Shown piece by piece: positions 1 through 6,243 of a stretch of DNA of 10,298 nt (the first letter of the stretch is position 1; each line of letters starts with the position of its first letter). The position numbers were made by a program, and so were the translations under genes. This DNA is from Candidatus Woesearchaeota archaeon (GTDB lineage: Archaea; Nanobdellota; Nanobdellia; Woesearchaeales; JABIAG01): NCBI GenBank assembly GCA_019323235.1, contig JAHWHN010000126.1:1-10298 (forward strand). The letters are read 5' to 3'. The notes beneath the pieces were generated by a model, which searched no databases, was not told the origin of the DNA, and worked only from the letters and a program-made list of their open reading frames with translations.

Positions 1-231
1 ATTTTCTGAAAATTTCTTTTCATCGTAAGTTCCTAGAACTTTATTTAATAAGCCACTATAACCTTTTTCAGTAGCACCATAAACAGAATTTTTTAGATCT
101 TTAGCACCATTATAGACACTAGTATCTTTTAAGTAATTAAAAGCACCTTTTAATTTTGACATTAAACCATAAGATTGTTTATCATTTCTTGGAACGTAAC
201 CAACATCTAATTTAGTATCTAAAGTAGTCAT
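1..231 (-). CDS. Partial protein of unknown function (N-terminal 77 residues)
   Basis: The reading frame starts at an ATG at 231 and stays open to the left edge of the window, so the C-terminus is missing. The visible protein begins MTTLDTKLDVGYVPRNDKQS. It is polar and rich in Lys, Tyr, Gly and Asn, with no signal peptide or membrane segment. Residues 27 to 65 (KGAFNYLKD, YNGAKDLKNS, YGATEKGYSG) repeat a loose Gly/Ala/Tyr/Lys pattern that may form amphipathic helices. The start is supported by an upstream AGAGGT Shine-Dalgarno sequence and a TATA box, a setup expected for a real 5' end. I do not recognise the family and assign no function. It is transcribed away from the large kinase-like gene at 357. 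Confidence 0.6.
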   Translation of the reverse strand, partial: MTTLDTKLDVGYVPRNDKQSYGLMSKLKGAFNYLKDTSVYNGAKDLKNSVYGATEKGYSGLLNKVLGTYDEKKFSEN

Positions 232-241
232 TTTGAATATT

Positions 242-247
242 ACCTCT
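242..247 (-). promoter_or_regulatory. Shine-Dalgarno site of the leftmost gene
   Basis: Read on the minus strand this is AGAGGT, followed by AAT, and it ends 10 bases before the ATG at 231. It matches the archaeal 16S 3' end (complement of ACCTC) and fixes the start. The gene is thus probably translated from a short leader, unlike most first genes in this window. Confidence 0.55.
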
Positions 248-256
248 TTCTAATAA

Positions 257-303
257 TAGTGATGTTGTTCTAATATATAAATGTTTCGTTTCTTTTATCA
301 CTA
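257..303. repeat. 7-bp inverted repeat around a TATA box (TAGTGAT / ATCACTA)
   Basis: TAGTGAT at 257-263 and ATCACTA at 297-303 are perfect inverted copies separated by 33 bases, and they bracket the minus-strand TATA box. A further TTAGTG lies on the minus strand at 320-315. Repressor binding at both arms could close the promoter of the leftmost gene. A chance match is possible at this length. Confidence 0.3.
271..281 (-). promoter_or_regulatory. TATA box of the leftmost gene
   Basis: The minus strand reads TTTATATATTA, preceded by a purine-rich CGAAACA that could serve as a BRE. The centre at about 276 predicts a transcription start near 250, just upstream of the Shine-Dalgarno site at 247-242. 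Confidence 0.5.
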
Positions 304-326
304 AAAAGTAGGAACACTAAATAACC

Positions 327-336
327 TTTATAAATA
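327..336 (+). promoter_or_regulatory. TATA box of the helical-repeat/kinase gene
   Basis: TTTATAAATA is centred about 25 bases upstream of the ATG at 357. The usual archaeal spacing puts the transcription start at or next to the ATG, so the mRNA is probably leaderless. No Shine-Dalgarno sequence is present (the bases before the ATG are CAGGCATAA). Confidence 0.65.
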
Positions 337-356
337 AGCTAATCTTACAGGCATAA

Positions 357-3014
357 ATGTCAAAAAAACAATCAACTGAAGAACATGAATTTTTTAACAA
401 AGCCATGGTTAGTGTTGAAAAAATTGGTTTAGATGCAACAATTAACAACTTGGTTCAAAATTTCCAATCTTTTGATAATAAAGCAATTCTATTTCACACT
501 TTGGCCAATTTATACCGGGCTCAAGGAAATGCCCAATATACTTTTATGTCTCTCGCTAGGTCAATTATAGAAGATGAAAGATATATGTCTAATTTTCAAG
601 AATTACAAAAAATGGCAAGAATTTCATCAGAACATACTAATAAATCAATAGATTTTATTTTTGAAGAAGATTTTGAAAACGCCGCTGCCGAATTAGAAAA
701 AGGAATTGTTTTTAACCCATTTAATCTAACTAATTATGTTGTTGAAGCTGTTATTTGTGAAAAAATCAACAGAATTGATGTAAGAGATAAAGTTTTGGAT
801 ACTTTGAATAACATTAGAGAAATGGTGGATACTGATTCAAATATGCGTCTATTAAATCTTTACTTGGAAGATTTATCATCTGCTGGTCTTGAAGATTTAT
901 CTAATGAAGTTTATGTAAGAACAATAAAAAGTTTCACCAAAAATGATATTTTAAAATATTCTTTTGGAAAAGATTTACTTAAACAAAAAAGATATTATGA
1001 TGCATTAAATTTATTTGAAAGTATTGAAGAAAATAATAAAAGAATTAATCCATGTGGACGTGAAACATTTAATAATATTTTAGACTGTATGAGAAGTTCT
1101 AAGGAGCAAGTTACTTCAGAAAGTGGATTAAAATATAAATCACTTAATGAAAATATTTTTGAGAAAGAAATTTTTTCAGCAATTTGTCTTTATGCATTAT
1201 ATGATAAAAAAAGCAGTGATAGAAAGATAAATAATTTTTTCAATTTCATTAATGAGAAAAAAATTTACAAAGAAGAAATTAAAAGGTATTTGAACTTAAT
1301 TCATTATTATAAGGGCATGATTGATTATGACAGGGGAGATTTTTGTTCATCTAATGAAAATCTTATGAAAATTGAAGATATAAGAAATATTAGGGATCAT
1401 ATTGATCCACTTTTAATGTCCTATATCGCAATAGATAATAAAAATACTTTAAATGACATGGATTATATTAAAAAATTGCCTAATTTTGTAGATTTGGATT
1501 TTTTAAATAAATATTCTAAATTTGAAAAACTACTAAATATCAGATCTATGAAACAATCTTTAGAAATAATTCTAGAAATAGGAGATTATTATAAAGATTA
1601 TTTTAAAAGTAGAATTAATTTGGAAAAATATCAAAGATTGTTACTTAATCCTCAAGAAATGATTAAAAATATTTCAAACGAAGAAGAAGCAGAAATTGCT
1701 ATATACGAATCTTTAAATGGAATTCTTGAAGATACAATTGAACTTTCAAAACCAATTGCAATAATTGGAGCCAGTATTTCTCACGGTGTTGATCAATATA
1801 TTAATAAAATTGTAGTTGATGATGAAGATAATTTTGAAGAAGTTAAAGAACAAATTGAAAAACTTATTGGTAGAATTAATTCAAATTATTCTCAAGAAAT
1901 TTCAATCTCTGAATTAAATAAGAATAAGTTAAAATTCGAAATAAATATTGAGGGGGTGAAATCCTACATAGTTTATTCAAGAAAATGGCATCAAACAAAA
2001 AATAAAGTTTTCAAATTCAAAAAAAGTTTTTTAGATGATGAAGAAAATGAAGTTAAATTTAAAAATTTAGAACAAAGATTTAATTTATGTTTACTAAGTG
2101 AAAATAAAGAAGAATGTGAGAGAGAAGATATTGTTAAAATATACTCTGATGATGATCATGAAATAAGAAGCTCTTCTGAGTTTAAATTTGTATCCCGATT
2201 AAAGCAATTAAAAAATGTTTGTACACCAAAAATTAAAAACACATATGCCTCAAATAAATATTCTTTTGCATCTTATGAAGAAGTAAAAGGTCCTGATTTT
2301 CAAGATTTTATTTTGAACTATGATTTATCTGATAAGAAAAAAACCAGAAAATTTAGAAATAAAATATTGAAAAAACATATTGAAGATTTAATTGAAATGC
2401 AATGTTTTGATTTTTCAGATATTGATATTGATAGAAAAAATGTTAATTTCTATGATAAATTATTAGAAAGTATTTCAGATTTAGATAGCTACAAATCAAA
2501 AGGTTTTTTTGAAAGAAAAAATGTCAAAAATGCTTTAAAATCAATATCAAAAAAAATAGATGAAGGTTATAAAACTGATTTCTTAGATAGAAGTTTGTTC
2601 AATGCAATAATAGATTTAGAAGATCAAGAAAAAGGTATCTACTTATACCAAATTGATTTTGATCAAGCATGGAAACAAACTTTCTTCTTAGATGATTATA
2701 TTCAAATTATAGACAATCCTTTATTGAAATTAAAACCTAAAGAGAGAAAGTATTTTGAAACTAAATATAAAACTGAAATTTTACAGCAAAAACCAGAATT
2801 GGCAGACGAATTTGATTCTACTTTAATATATGGAGGATTTTATAGAAATTTAAGATTCTGGCACCATTATTCAAATGGAGATATTAAAGAACCTGTTGAG
2901 GGTATGGCTAAAGCTTATTTAGATAAAAGTCTAAGTTATCTTCAAAAAATAATAGATCAAGGATTATGTGAAGATAAACAAAAATTAATTAAACTAAAAG
3001 AAATTCTAGAGTAA
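357..3014 (+). CDS. Helical-repeat protein fused to an APH/choline-kinase-like phosphotransferase domain
   Basis: The 885-residue protein has two parts. Residues 1 to about 460 are helical; segments such as AILFHTLANLYRAQGN and KQKRYYDALNLFESI look like degenerate TPRs. The C-terminal part carries, in the right order, the landmarks of the kinase fold of aminoglycoside phosphotransferases and choline kinases: an ATP-site lysine in VKIY (K594), a helix-C glutamate (E608), the CTPKI turn (P624), a hinge in EEVKGPDF (641-648), a catalytic-loop Asp and Asn five apart in DRSLFN (D744, N749), and a metal-binding Asp in IDFDQA (D767). The His of the common HGD motif is replaced by Phe. The kinase reading is mine, from motif order, and the substrate is unknown. 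No membrane segment is seen, so it is probably cytoplasmic. One base separates it from the histidine phosphatase, suggesting an operon. The N-terminal part could be a binding platform. Confidence 0.75.
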   Translation: MSKKQSTEEHEFFNKAMVSVEKIGLDATINNLVQNFQSFDNKAILFHTLANLYRAQGNAQYTFMSLARSIIEDERYMSNFQELQKMARISSEHTNKSIDFIFEEDFENAAAELEKGIVFNPFNLTNYVVEAVICEKINRIDVRDKVLDTLNNIREMVDTDSNMRLLNLYLEDLSSAGLEDLSNEVYVRTIKSFTKNDILKYSFGKDLLKQKRYYDALNLFESIEENNKRINPCGRETFNNILDCMRSSKEQVTSESGLKYKSLNENIFEKEIFSAICLYALYDKKSSDRKINNFFNFINEKKIYKEEIKRYLNLIHYYKGMIDYDRGDFCSSNENLMKIEDIRNIRDHIDPLLMSYIAIDNKNTLNDMDYIKKLPNFVDLDFLNKYSKFEKLLNIRSMKQSLEIILEIGDYYKDYFKSRINLEKYQRLLLNPQEMIKNISNEEEAEIAIYESLNGILEDTIELSKPIAIIGASISHGVDQYINKIVVDDEDNFEEVKEQIEKLIGRINSNYSQEISISELNKNKLKFEINIEGVKSYIVYSRKWHQTKNKVFKFKKSFLDDEENEVKFKNLEQRFNLCLLSENKEECEREDIVKIYSDDDHEIRSSSEFKFVSRLKQLKNVCTPKIKNTYASNKYSFASYEEVKGPDFQDFILNYDLSDKKKTRKFRNKILKKHIEDLIEMQCFDFSDIDIDRKNVNFYDKLLESISDLDSYKSKGFFERKNVKNALKSISKKIDEGYKTDFLDRSLFNAIIDLEDQEKGIYLYQIDFDQAWKQTFFLDDYIQIIDNPLLKLKPKERKYFETKYKTEILQQKPELADEFDSTLIYGGFYRNLRFWHHYSNGDIKEPVEGMAKAYLDKSLSYLQKIIDQGLCEDKQKLIKLKEILE

Positions 3015-3015
3015 T

Positions 3016-3582
3016 ATGATTATATATTTAGCCAGACATGGAGAAACTAATTTAAACAAAGAGGGTAAGTTTCAAGGAATTTCTGATTTTAGTTTAAATG
3101 ATAAAGGAATTAAATATGCTAATAAACTAAAGAAATTTTTTTCTAACAAAAAATTAGATGAAGTTTTCTCTTCAAATCTTAAAAGGTCTAAAGAAACTGC
3201 TAAAATAATCTCAAATGATTTTAAAATTGAAAAAAATCTTCATGAGATTTCAGGGGGAATTTTTGAAGGAAAGACTTTGGATGAACAAAAATCAAAATAT
3301 CCAAAAGAATTTCAAGCTAGAATTAATGACAAATATAACTTTGTAATTCCCAAAGGTGAAAGTTATAAGACTGCTAAAAAAAGAATTGAGAAATTAATTA
3401 ATAAAATAATTAAAAAGAATTATGATGAAATACTAATTGTCGGACATCAAGGAATTAATAGAATTATTTTACAAATTCTAACAAATATGGAAGATAAAGA
3501 AGTTGTTAATTATGATTTTGGTTTTGATTTTATATTAAAAATAGATACAGAGAAGAAAACTAAAAGGCGAATTAGTCTTTAA
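3016..3582 (+). CDS. Histidine phosphatase (phosphoglycerate mutase-like)
   Basis: This 188-residue protein is a typical member of the histidine phosphatase superfamily, which removes phosphate through a phospho-histidine intermediate. The N-terminal LARHGETN gives the nucleophile H8 with R7. R57 in SSNLKRSKETA, E84 in GIFEGK and the second histidine H144 in VGHQG complete the pocket. The length fits small phosphatases of the cobC/GpmB type rather than true glycolytic mutases, but the substrate cannot be read from the sequence. It starts one base after the stop of the kinase-like gene and has no Shine-Dalgarno sequence, so translation is probably coupled. Its 3' end overlaps the convergent AbrB-PhoU gene by 11 bases. 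Confidence 0.88.
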   Translation: MIIYLARHGETNLNKEGKFQGISDFSLNDKGIKYANKLKKFFSNKKLDEVFSSNLKRSKETAKIISNDFKIEKNLHEISGGIFEGKTLDEQKSKYPKEFQARINDKYNFVIPKGESYKTAKKRIEKLINKIIKKNYDEILIVGHQGINRIILQILTNMEDKEVVNYDFGFDFILKIDTEKKTKRRISL

Positions 3583-4501
3583 TCTTGTCTAAATTTAAAC
3601 CAGTTGTTGAACCCCAGAAATCATTAATTCTTCTTACAATAGAATTCATATAAAAGAGAATAGGTATTTCTTCACAATGTAATTGATTCATTGTTTTATT
3701 CATTTTTACCAATAAGGACTTTCCATTTGTTTTGACTTTTTCAAAATCAGAAAAAGAATAATTATAATATAACTTATAATAAGAATCTAACAAGTCTACA
3801 ATTTCTTTGTACATTTTTAGAGTTTCTTTGCTCAATTTTTTTGTATATTTTGAATAATTCATACAAATATCTCTATAATCATCAGCAACATTTTCTAAAT
3901 TCCAAATAATAACATATAGATAATGAGATTTTTCATCTGGATTTAAATTTCTATTCATACAACGATGAATAAAGTTTGTTAATCTATTATTTGTTAATTC
4001 TAAAGATAATAAAGAATTTAACTTATCGAATTTTCCATCTTTTAAATATTCATAACTATTTTTTGCCATAGTTAAAGAAACTAAAAAACTTCTCCTTAGA
4101 ATCTGATCGAAATCAGAATCATCTTTAGCAGAGATATTCTGAACTATACATCTCCTTTCTGTTTGATCTACTATCTCAAAACCCAATAAAGTATTATTGA
4201 TTGTATTTACAAGAGTTTCTAATGCCTCTTCTGAGTTAAATAAAATTTCTATCTTATCATAACCACTTTTATACAATACAGAAATAATACTTTTTATTGA
4301 AGATGAGTTTAAATTTTCTAAATTTACCGAAATTTCTTTTTTGTTTTTTATATAATTCTCTCTTTTAATTAAAACACAATTATTATCAATATCTACATCT
4401 AATTCATCCCCAGGAGTTATTTCATTTAATCTTACCCATTTCGCAGGAAGACTAATTGTGAAAGTATTACCTCCCACTTTATTGACTTTACGTTTAACCA
4501 T
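3572..4501 (-). CDS. AbrB-PhoU domain regulator
   Basis: The 309-residue protein opens with a SpoVT-AbrB DNA-binding fold (residues 1 to about 48): KVGGNTFTISLPAKWVRLNE followed by PGDELDVDIDNNCVLIKR is the swapped-hairpin pattern. The rest, from about residue 130, is all helical and resembles a PhoU domain with long amphipathic helices (for example LEDNVADD-like metal or contact helices around residue 200). Archaeal proteins with this architecture are annotated as phosphate uptake regulators. No phosphate transporter lies in the window, so the phosphate link rests on family knowledge only. The ATG at 4501 is chosen because the AbrB domain begins there and a TATA box sits 25 bases upstream, which predicts a leaderless mRNA. 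The gene diverges from the Lrp/AsnC regulator. Confidence 0.82.
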   Translation of the reverse strand: MVKRKVNKVGGNTFTISLPAKWVRLNEITPGDELDVDIDNNCVLIKRENYIKNKKEISVNLENLNSSSIKSIISVLYKSGYDKIEILFNSEEALETLVNTINNTLLGFEIVDQTERRCIVQNISAKDDSDFDQILRRSFLVSLTMAKNSYEYLKDGKFDKLNSLLSLELTNNRLTNFIHRCMNRNLNPDEKSHYLYVIIWNLENVADDYRDICMNYSKYTKKLSKETLKMYKEIVDLLDSYYKLYYNYSFSDFEKVKTNGKSLLVKMNKTMNQLHCEEIPILFYMNSIVRRINDFWGSTTGLNLDKIKD

Positions 4502-4520
4502 AGACCTTAGAAAGTAAGAC

Positions 4521-4530
4521 TAATATAAAT
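4521..4530 (-). promoter_or_regulatory. TATA box of the AbrB-PhoU gene
   Basis: The minus strand reads ATTTATATTA, centred about 25 bases before the ATG at 4501, so transcription should begin at the start codon. A second TATA-like stretch at 4541-4552 on the same strand could be an alternative promoter starting near 4520. Confidence 0.55.
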
Positions 4531-4542
4531 AGTTTTCTAAAA

Positions 4543-4590
4543 ATATATAGATATTTATCAATAATAAATATATTTGGATAATCTATATAT
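4543..4590. repeat. 10-bp inverted repeat in the divergent promoter region
   Basis: ATATATAGAT at 4543-4552 and ATCTATATAT at 4581-4590 are perfect inverted copies 28 bases apart. Between them lies a second palindrome, AAATATATTT at 4566-4575. The arms themselves look like TATA boxes pointing away from each other, toward AbrB-PhoU and Lrp/AsnC. The symmetry may be a shared operator or simply a symmetric double promoter; the AT-rich sequence weakens the case. Confidence 0.35.
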
Positions 4591-4591
4591 A
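4584..4591 (+). promoter_or_regulatory. Candidate TATA box of the Lrp/AsnC gene
   Basis: TATATATA centred at 4588 predicts a start near 4614 and a leader of about 48 bases. An alternative box, AATATATT at 4610-4617, would start transcription near 4640 and leave about 22 bases including the Shine-Dalgarno site. Confidence 0.4.
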
Positions 4592-4617
4592 TTTTCCGAG
4601 ACACTTAGTAATATATT

Positions 4618-4638
4618 CGGTAAATTTAGAAAATACCG
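4618..4638. promoter_or_regulatory. Candidate Lrp/AsnC operator (CGGTA-N11-TACCG)
   Basis: CGGTA at 4618-4622 and TACCG at 4634-4638 are exact inverted half-sites with 11 bases between them. The CG-containing arms stand out in this AT-rich spacer. The site lies just upstream of the Lrp/AsnC start codon, where autorepression by this family commonly acts. Binding is inferred from position and symmetry only. Confidence 0.35.
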
Positions 4639-4646
4639 TAAAACCC

Positions 4647-4652
4647 AAGGAG
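4647..4652 (+). promoter_or_regulatory. Shine-Dalgarno site of the Lrp/AsnC gene
   Basis: AAGGAG ends nine bases before the ATG at 4662 and supports that start. It is one of only four clear Shine-Dalgarno sites found in the window. Confidence 0.6.
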
Positions 4653-4661
4653 TTACTAAAA

Positions 4662-5114
4662 ATGGATCAAAAAGACATGAAAATAATTACTCAACTAAGA
4701 AATGATGCAAGAATGCCAATTACAAGTTTAAGTAGGAAAACTTCAATACCCGTCACTACAATATTTGATAGAATTAAAACACATCAGAAAAATAGATTAG
4801 TGAAAAAATTTACATCATTGTTAAATTTTGATCAGCTGGGATATACAACAAGGGCAAATATAGCATTAAAAGTTAATTCATCTGACAAAGAAGCCCTAAA
4901 AGAACATTTGATAAAAAATGAGAATGTTAATTCAATATCAAGAATTAACAATGGTTATGACTTCATGATAGAAGGAATATTTAAACAAATGATAGATATG
5001 GAGAACTTTTTAGATTCTTTAGAGAAAAAATTTGATATTCAAGATAAAAAATCATTTTTCATTATTGAGGATCTAAAAAAAGAAGAATTCATGACAGATG
5101 ATTTATTTTTTTGA
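4662..5114 (+). CDS. Lrp/AsnC-family transcriptional regulator
   Basis: The 150-residue length is normal for the family. Residues 1-50 form the winged-helix domain: MDQKDMKIITQLRNDARMPI then TSLSRKTSIPVTTIFDRIK is the standard 'one Asp, dependent helix, recognition helix' layout, with SIPVTTIFDRI as the recognition helix. Residues about 60-140 are the RAM-like ligand and oligomer domain, with a first strand TTRANIALKV and the later INNGYDFMIEGIF strand. The protein likely forms dimers or octamers and binds DNA near promoters. The ligand is not predictable. It is the only gene in its transcription unit, diverging from AbrB-PhoU, and the inverted repeat at 4618-4638 suggests autoregulation. T-rich sequence follows its stop. 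Confidence 0.85.
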   Translation: MDQKDMKIITQLRNDARMPITSLSRKTSIPVTTIFDRIKTHQKNRLVKKFTSLLNFDQLGYTTRANIALKVNSSDKEALKEHLIKNENVNSISRINNGYDFMIEGIFKQMIDMENFLDSLEKKFDIQDKKSFFIIEDLKKEEFMTDDLFF

Positions 5115-5130
5115 TTTTTTTATTTTATTT
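5106..5130 (+). terminator. Oligo-T terminator after the Lrp/AsnC gene
   Basis: Two runs of seven T (5106-5112 and 5115-5121) and further T-rich sequence span the stop codon and the 23-base gap before the convergent gene end. Archaeal RNA polymerase terminates at such T tracts without needing a hairpin. Confidence 0.55.
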
Positions 5131-5137
5131 ATAATAT

Positions 5138-5560
5138 CTAATCCCTCAAGTCATTAATATTAGTACTGGAATTTATTTTGTCATTTCCACCAACACCAAA
5201 TTCGAATTTTAAACCTATGTTTAATTTAGATTCAGGTATTGAGTCCATATCAGGTCTGTCTCCACCATTACAAAAATATAAGTCATCATCAGGATGTTCT
5301 GATCTAATTAATTCTAAAGTTCTACAAACACTTCTATCTTCATCAATAGATAAGATAACTTCATCAACACTTCTTAACTCTTTAATAATCTCTAAACGTT
5401 CATTTTCATCCATAATGATCTTGCCTTTTTTTAGAATTTGCTGTTTATCATTATTTACTATTACTATTAAATAATCTCCACGACTTTTAGCATCTTGAAT
5501 ATATCTTAGATGTCCCAGATGTATTGGATTAAAATATCCACTAACGATTGTAACCTTCAT
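5138..5560 (-). CDS. HxGH-type nucleotidyltransferase (cytidylyltransferase-like)
   Basis: The protein is 140 residues from the ATG at 5560. Its N-terminal VSGYFNPIHLGH holds the nucleotide-binding HxGH signature (H14-H17) of the family that includes glycerol-3-phosphate cytidylyltransferase, RfaE-type ADP-heptose synthase domains and archaeal FAD synthetase. A C-terminal SSTNI (about residues 131-135) stands where the family carries its ISSS-type phosphate-binding motif. The central FCNGGDR stretch is typical of a subgroup with unknown acceptor. It should join a nucleotide to a phosphorylated alcohol or sugar, releasing pyrophosphate; the substrate is open. An in-frame start 75 bases further upstream (5635) is possible, but it would add a hydrophobic stretch, overlap the toxin gene and pass the TATA box, so I reject it. 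Confidence 0.82.
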   Translation of the reverse strand: MKVTIVSGYFNPIHLGHLRYIQDAKSRGDYLIVIVNNDKQQILKKGKIIMDENERLEIIKELRSVDEVILSIDEDRSVCRTLELIRSEHPDDDLYFCNGGDRPDMDSIPESKLNIGLKFEFGVGGNDKINSSTNINDLRD

Positions 5561-5579
5561 GGTAAAAAAATAGAAAGAT

Positions 5580-5589
5580 GCTTTAAATG
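5580..5589 (-). promoter_or_regulatory. TATA box of the nucleotidyltransferase gene
   Basis: The minus strand reads CATTTAAAGC, centred about 25 bases before the ATG at 5560 and just past the toxin stop codon. It gives the nucleotidyltransferase its own leaderless promoter, and supports the shorter start. Confidence 0.5.
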
Positions 5590-5600
5590 TTTTTTGATGA

Positions 5601-5864
5601 TTATTTGTAAATATTATCGTGATGATCAAAATCATAAAATAAAATCACATTATTTTTAATTAAAAAGATTAAAACAAAACTTCCAACATGAACTCTTTTA
5701 TAATCTTGTAAAGGATTTCTTAAATTTTTATAATGATTAATATTTTCGCAACTAATGACTTCATCTATTTTCTTAATTAAAGAAAAATATAATTGTTTAT
5801 CTTTCTTAAATAATTTGATTAACTTTTTTTTAAGAATATTAGAATAATCATAATTATTTCTCAA
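5601..5864 (-). CDS. RelE/ParE-type toxin
   Basis: The 87-residue protein has the archaeal RelE-type layout: two N-terminal helices rich in lysine (ILKKKLIKLFKKDKQLYFSL), then HYKNLRNPLQDYKRVHVG, a hydrophobic strand FVLIFLI and the C-terminal FYDFDHHDNIYK. The HYKNLR, KRVH and DHHD-IY segments are the usual markers. Members of this family cleave ribosome-bound mRNA; whether this copy is active is not shown. The start is a TTG at 5864, within the last codons of the antitoxin gene, an 11-base overlap that implies translational coupling. There is no ATG alternative near the N-terminus and no strong Shine-Dalgarno sequence. It forms a two-gene operon with the upstream antitoxin. Confidence 0.85.
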   Translation of the reverse strand: MRNNYDYSNILKKKLIKLFKKDKQLYFSLIKKIDEVISCENINHYKNLRNPLQDYKRVHVGSFVLIFLIKNNVILFYDFDHHDNIYK

Positions 5865-6093
5865 TTTGCTTTCTTAAATCACCAATGTCTTCGAAACTAT
5901 GAAACTTACCTTTACTAATTTTTTTCATTTTTTTAACAAATTCTGGTTTTAAAGCAGGTTCTAAGAATTCTTCTTCGAATCTATCAATTATGAAATTGAC
6001 GGCTTCACTTTTATTTTTCAAACCGAATTTGCCTTTTACAATAGTTAAGACACGGTCTTCATATTCCCCAAGATTGATTATTGCTTGTACCAT
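5854..6093 (-). CDS. Antitoxin-like protein of a RelE-type module (DUF2683/ribbon-helix-helix type)
   Basis: The 79-residue protein starts with a strand-helix-helix pattern, MVQAIINLGEYEDRVLTIVK then GLKNKSEAVNFIIDRF, which fits a ribbon-helix-helix DNA-binding domain of the kind found in archaeal DUF2683 antitoxins. The acidic, lysine-rich tail (EEEFLEPALKPEFVKKMKKI and on) is where these proteins usually grip the toxin. It should neutralise the RelE-type partner encoded downstream and repress their shared promoter. The ATG at 6093 is chosen because the first strand begins there and a TATA box lies about 27 bases upstream, predicting a leaderless mRNA. Confidence 0.8.
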   Translation of the reverse strand: MVQAIINLGEYEDRVLTIVKGKFGLKNKSEAVNFIIDRFEEEFLEPALKPEFVKKMKKISKGKFHSFEDIGDLRKQIEK

Positions 6094-6115
6094 TATAAAA
6101 TATAATAAAACATTA

Positions 6116-6125
6116 TATTTTATAA
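6116..6125 (-). promoter_or_regulatory. TATA box of the toxin-antitoxin operon
   Basis: The minus strand reads TTATAAAATA, centred about 27 bases before the ATG at 6093. The rest of the gap up to the dph2 stop (6126-6243) holds no gene that I can support. It has a T-rich stretch at 6159-6172 on the minus strand that may end the dph2 transcript. Confidence 0.5.
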
Positions 6126-6243
6126 GTCTTTTTGTTTTTTTGATGATTTTGAACCTCCAAGAAAAAATAATTAGAACTAACTAATATTTATTACGAGCAA
6201 AACTGTCCAATGAGTCTTGTGATTTTTTACAAAAGTCTTACAA

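Noticed and set aside
5178..5474. Plus-strand open frame of 98 codons
   Set aside because: It lies wholly opposite the nucleotidyltransferase gene, has a composition typical of a reversed frame, and has no promoter or ribosome site.
5561..5635. Longer start of the nucleotidyltransferase
   Set aside because: It overlaps the toxin gene and the TATA box, and the family begins a few residues before the GYFNP motif.
6154..6158. GGAGG on the minus strand upstream of the antitoxin, as a sign of an upstream start
   Set aside because: The codon at the right distance is ATC in the antitoxin frame, with no ATG, GTG or TTG. The TATA box downstream fits the ATG at 6093. It looks like a chance match.
5990..6184. 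Plus-strand open frame of 64 codons
   Set aside because: It lies opposite the antitoxin gene and its promoter and shows no protein-like features of its own.
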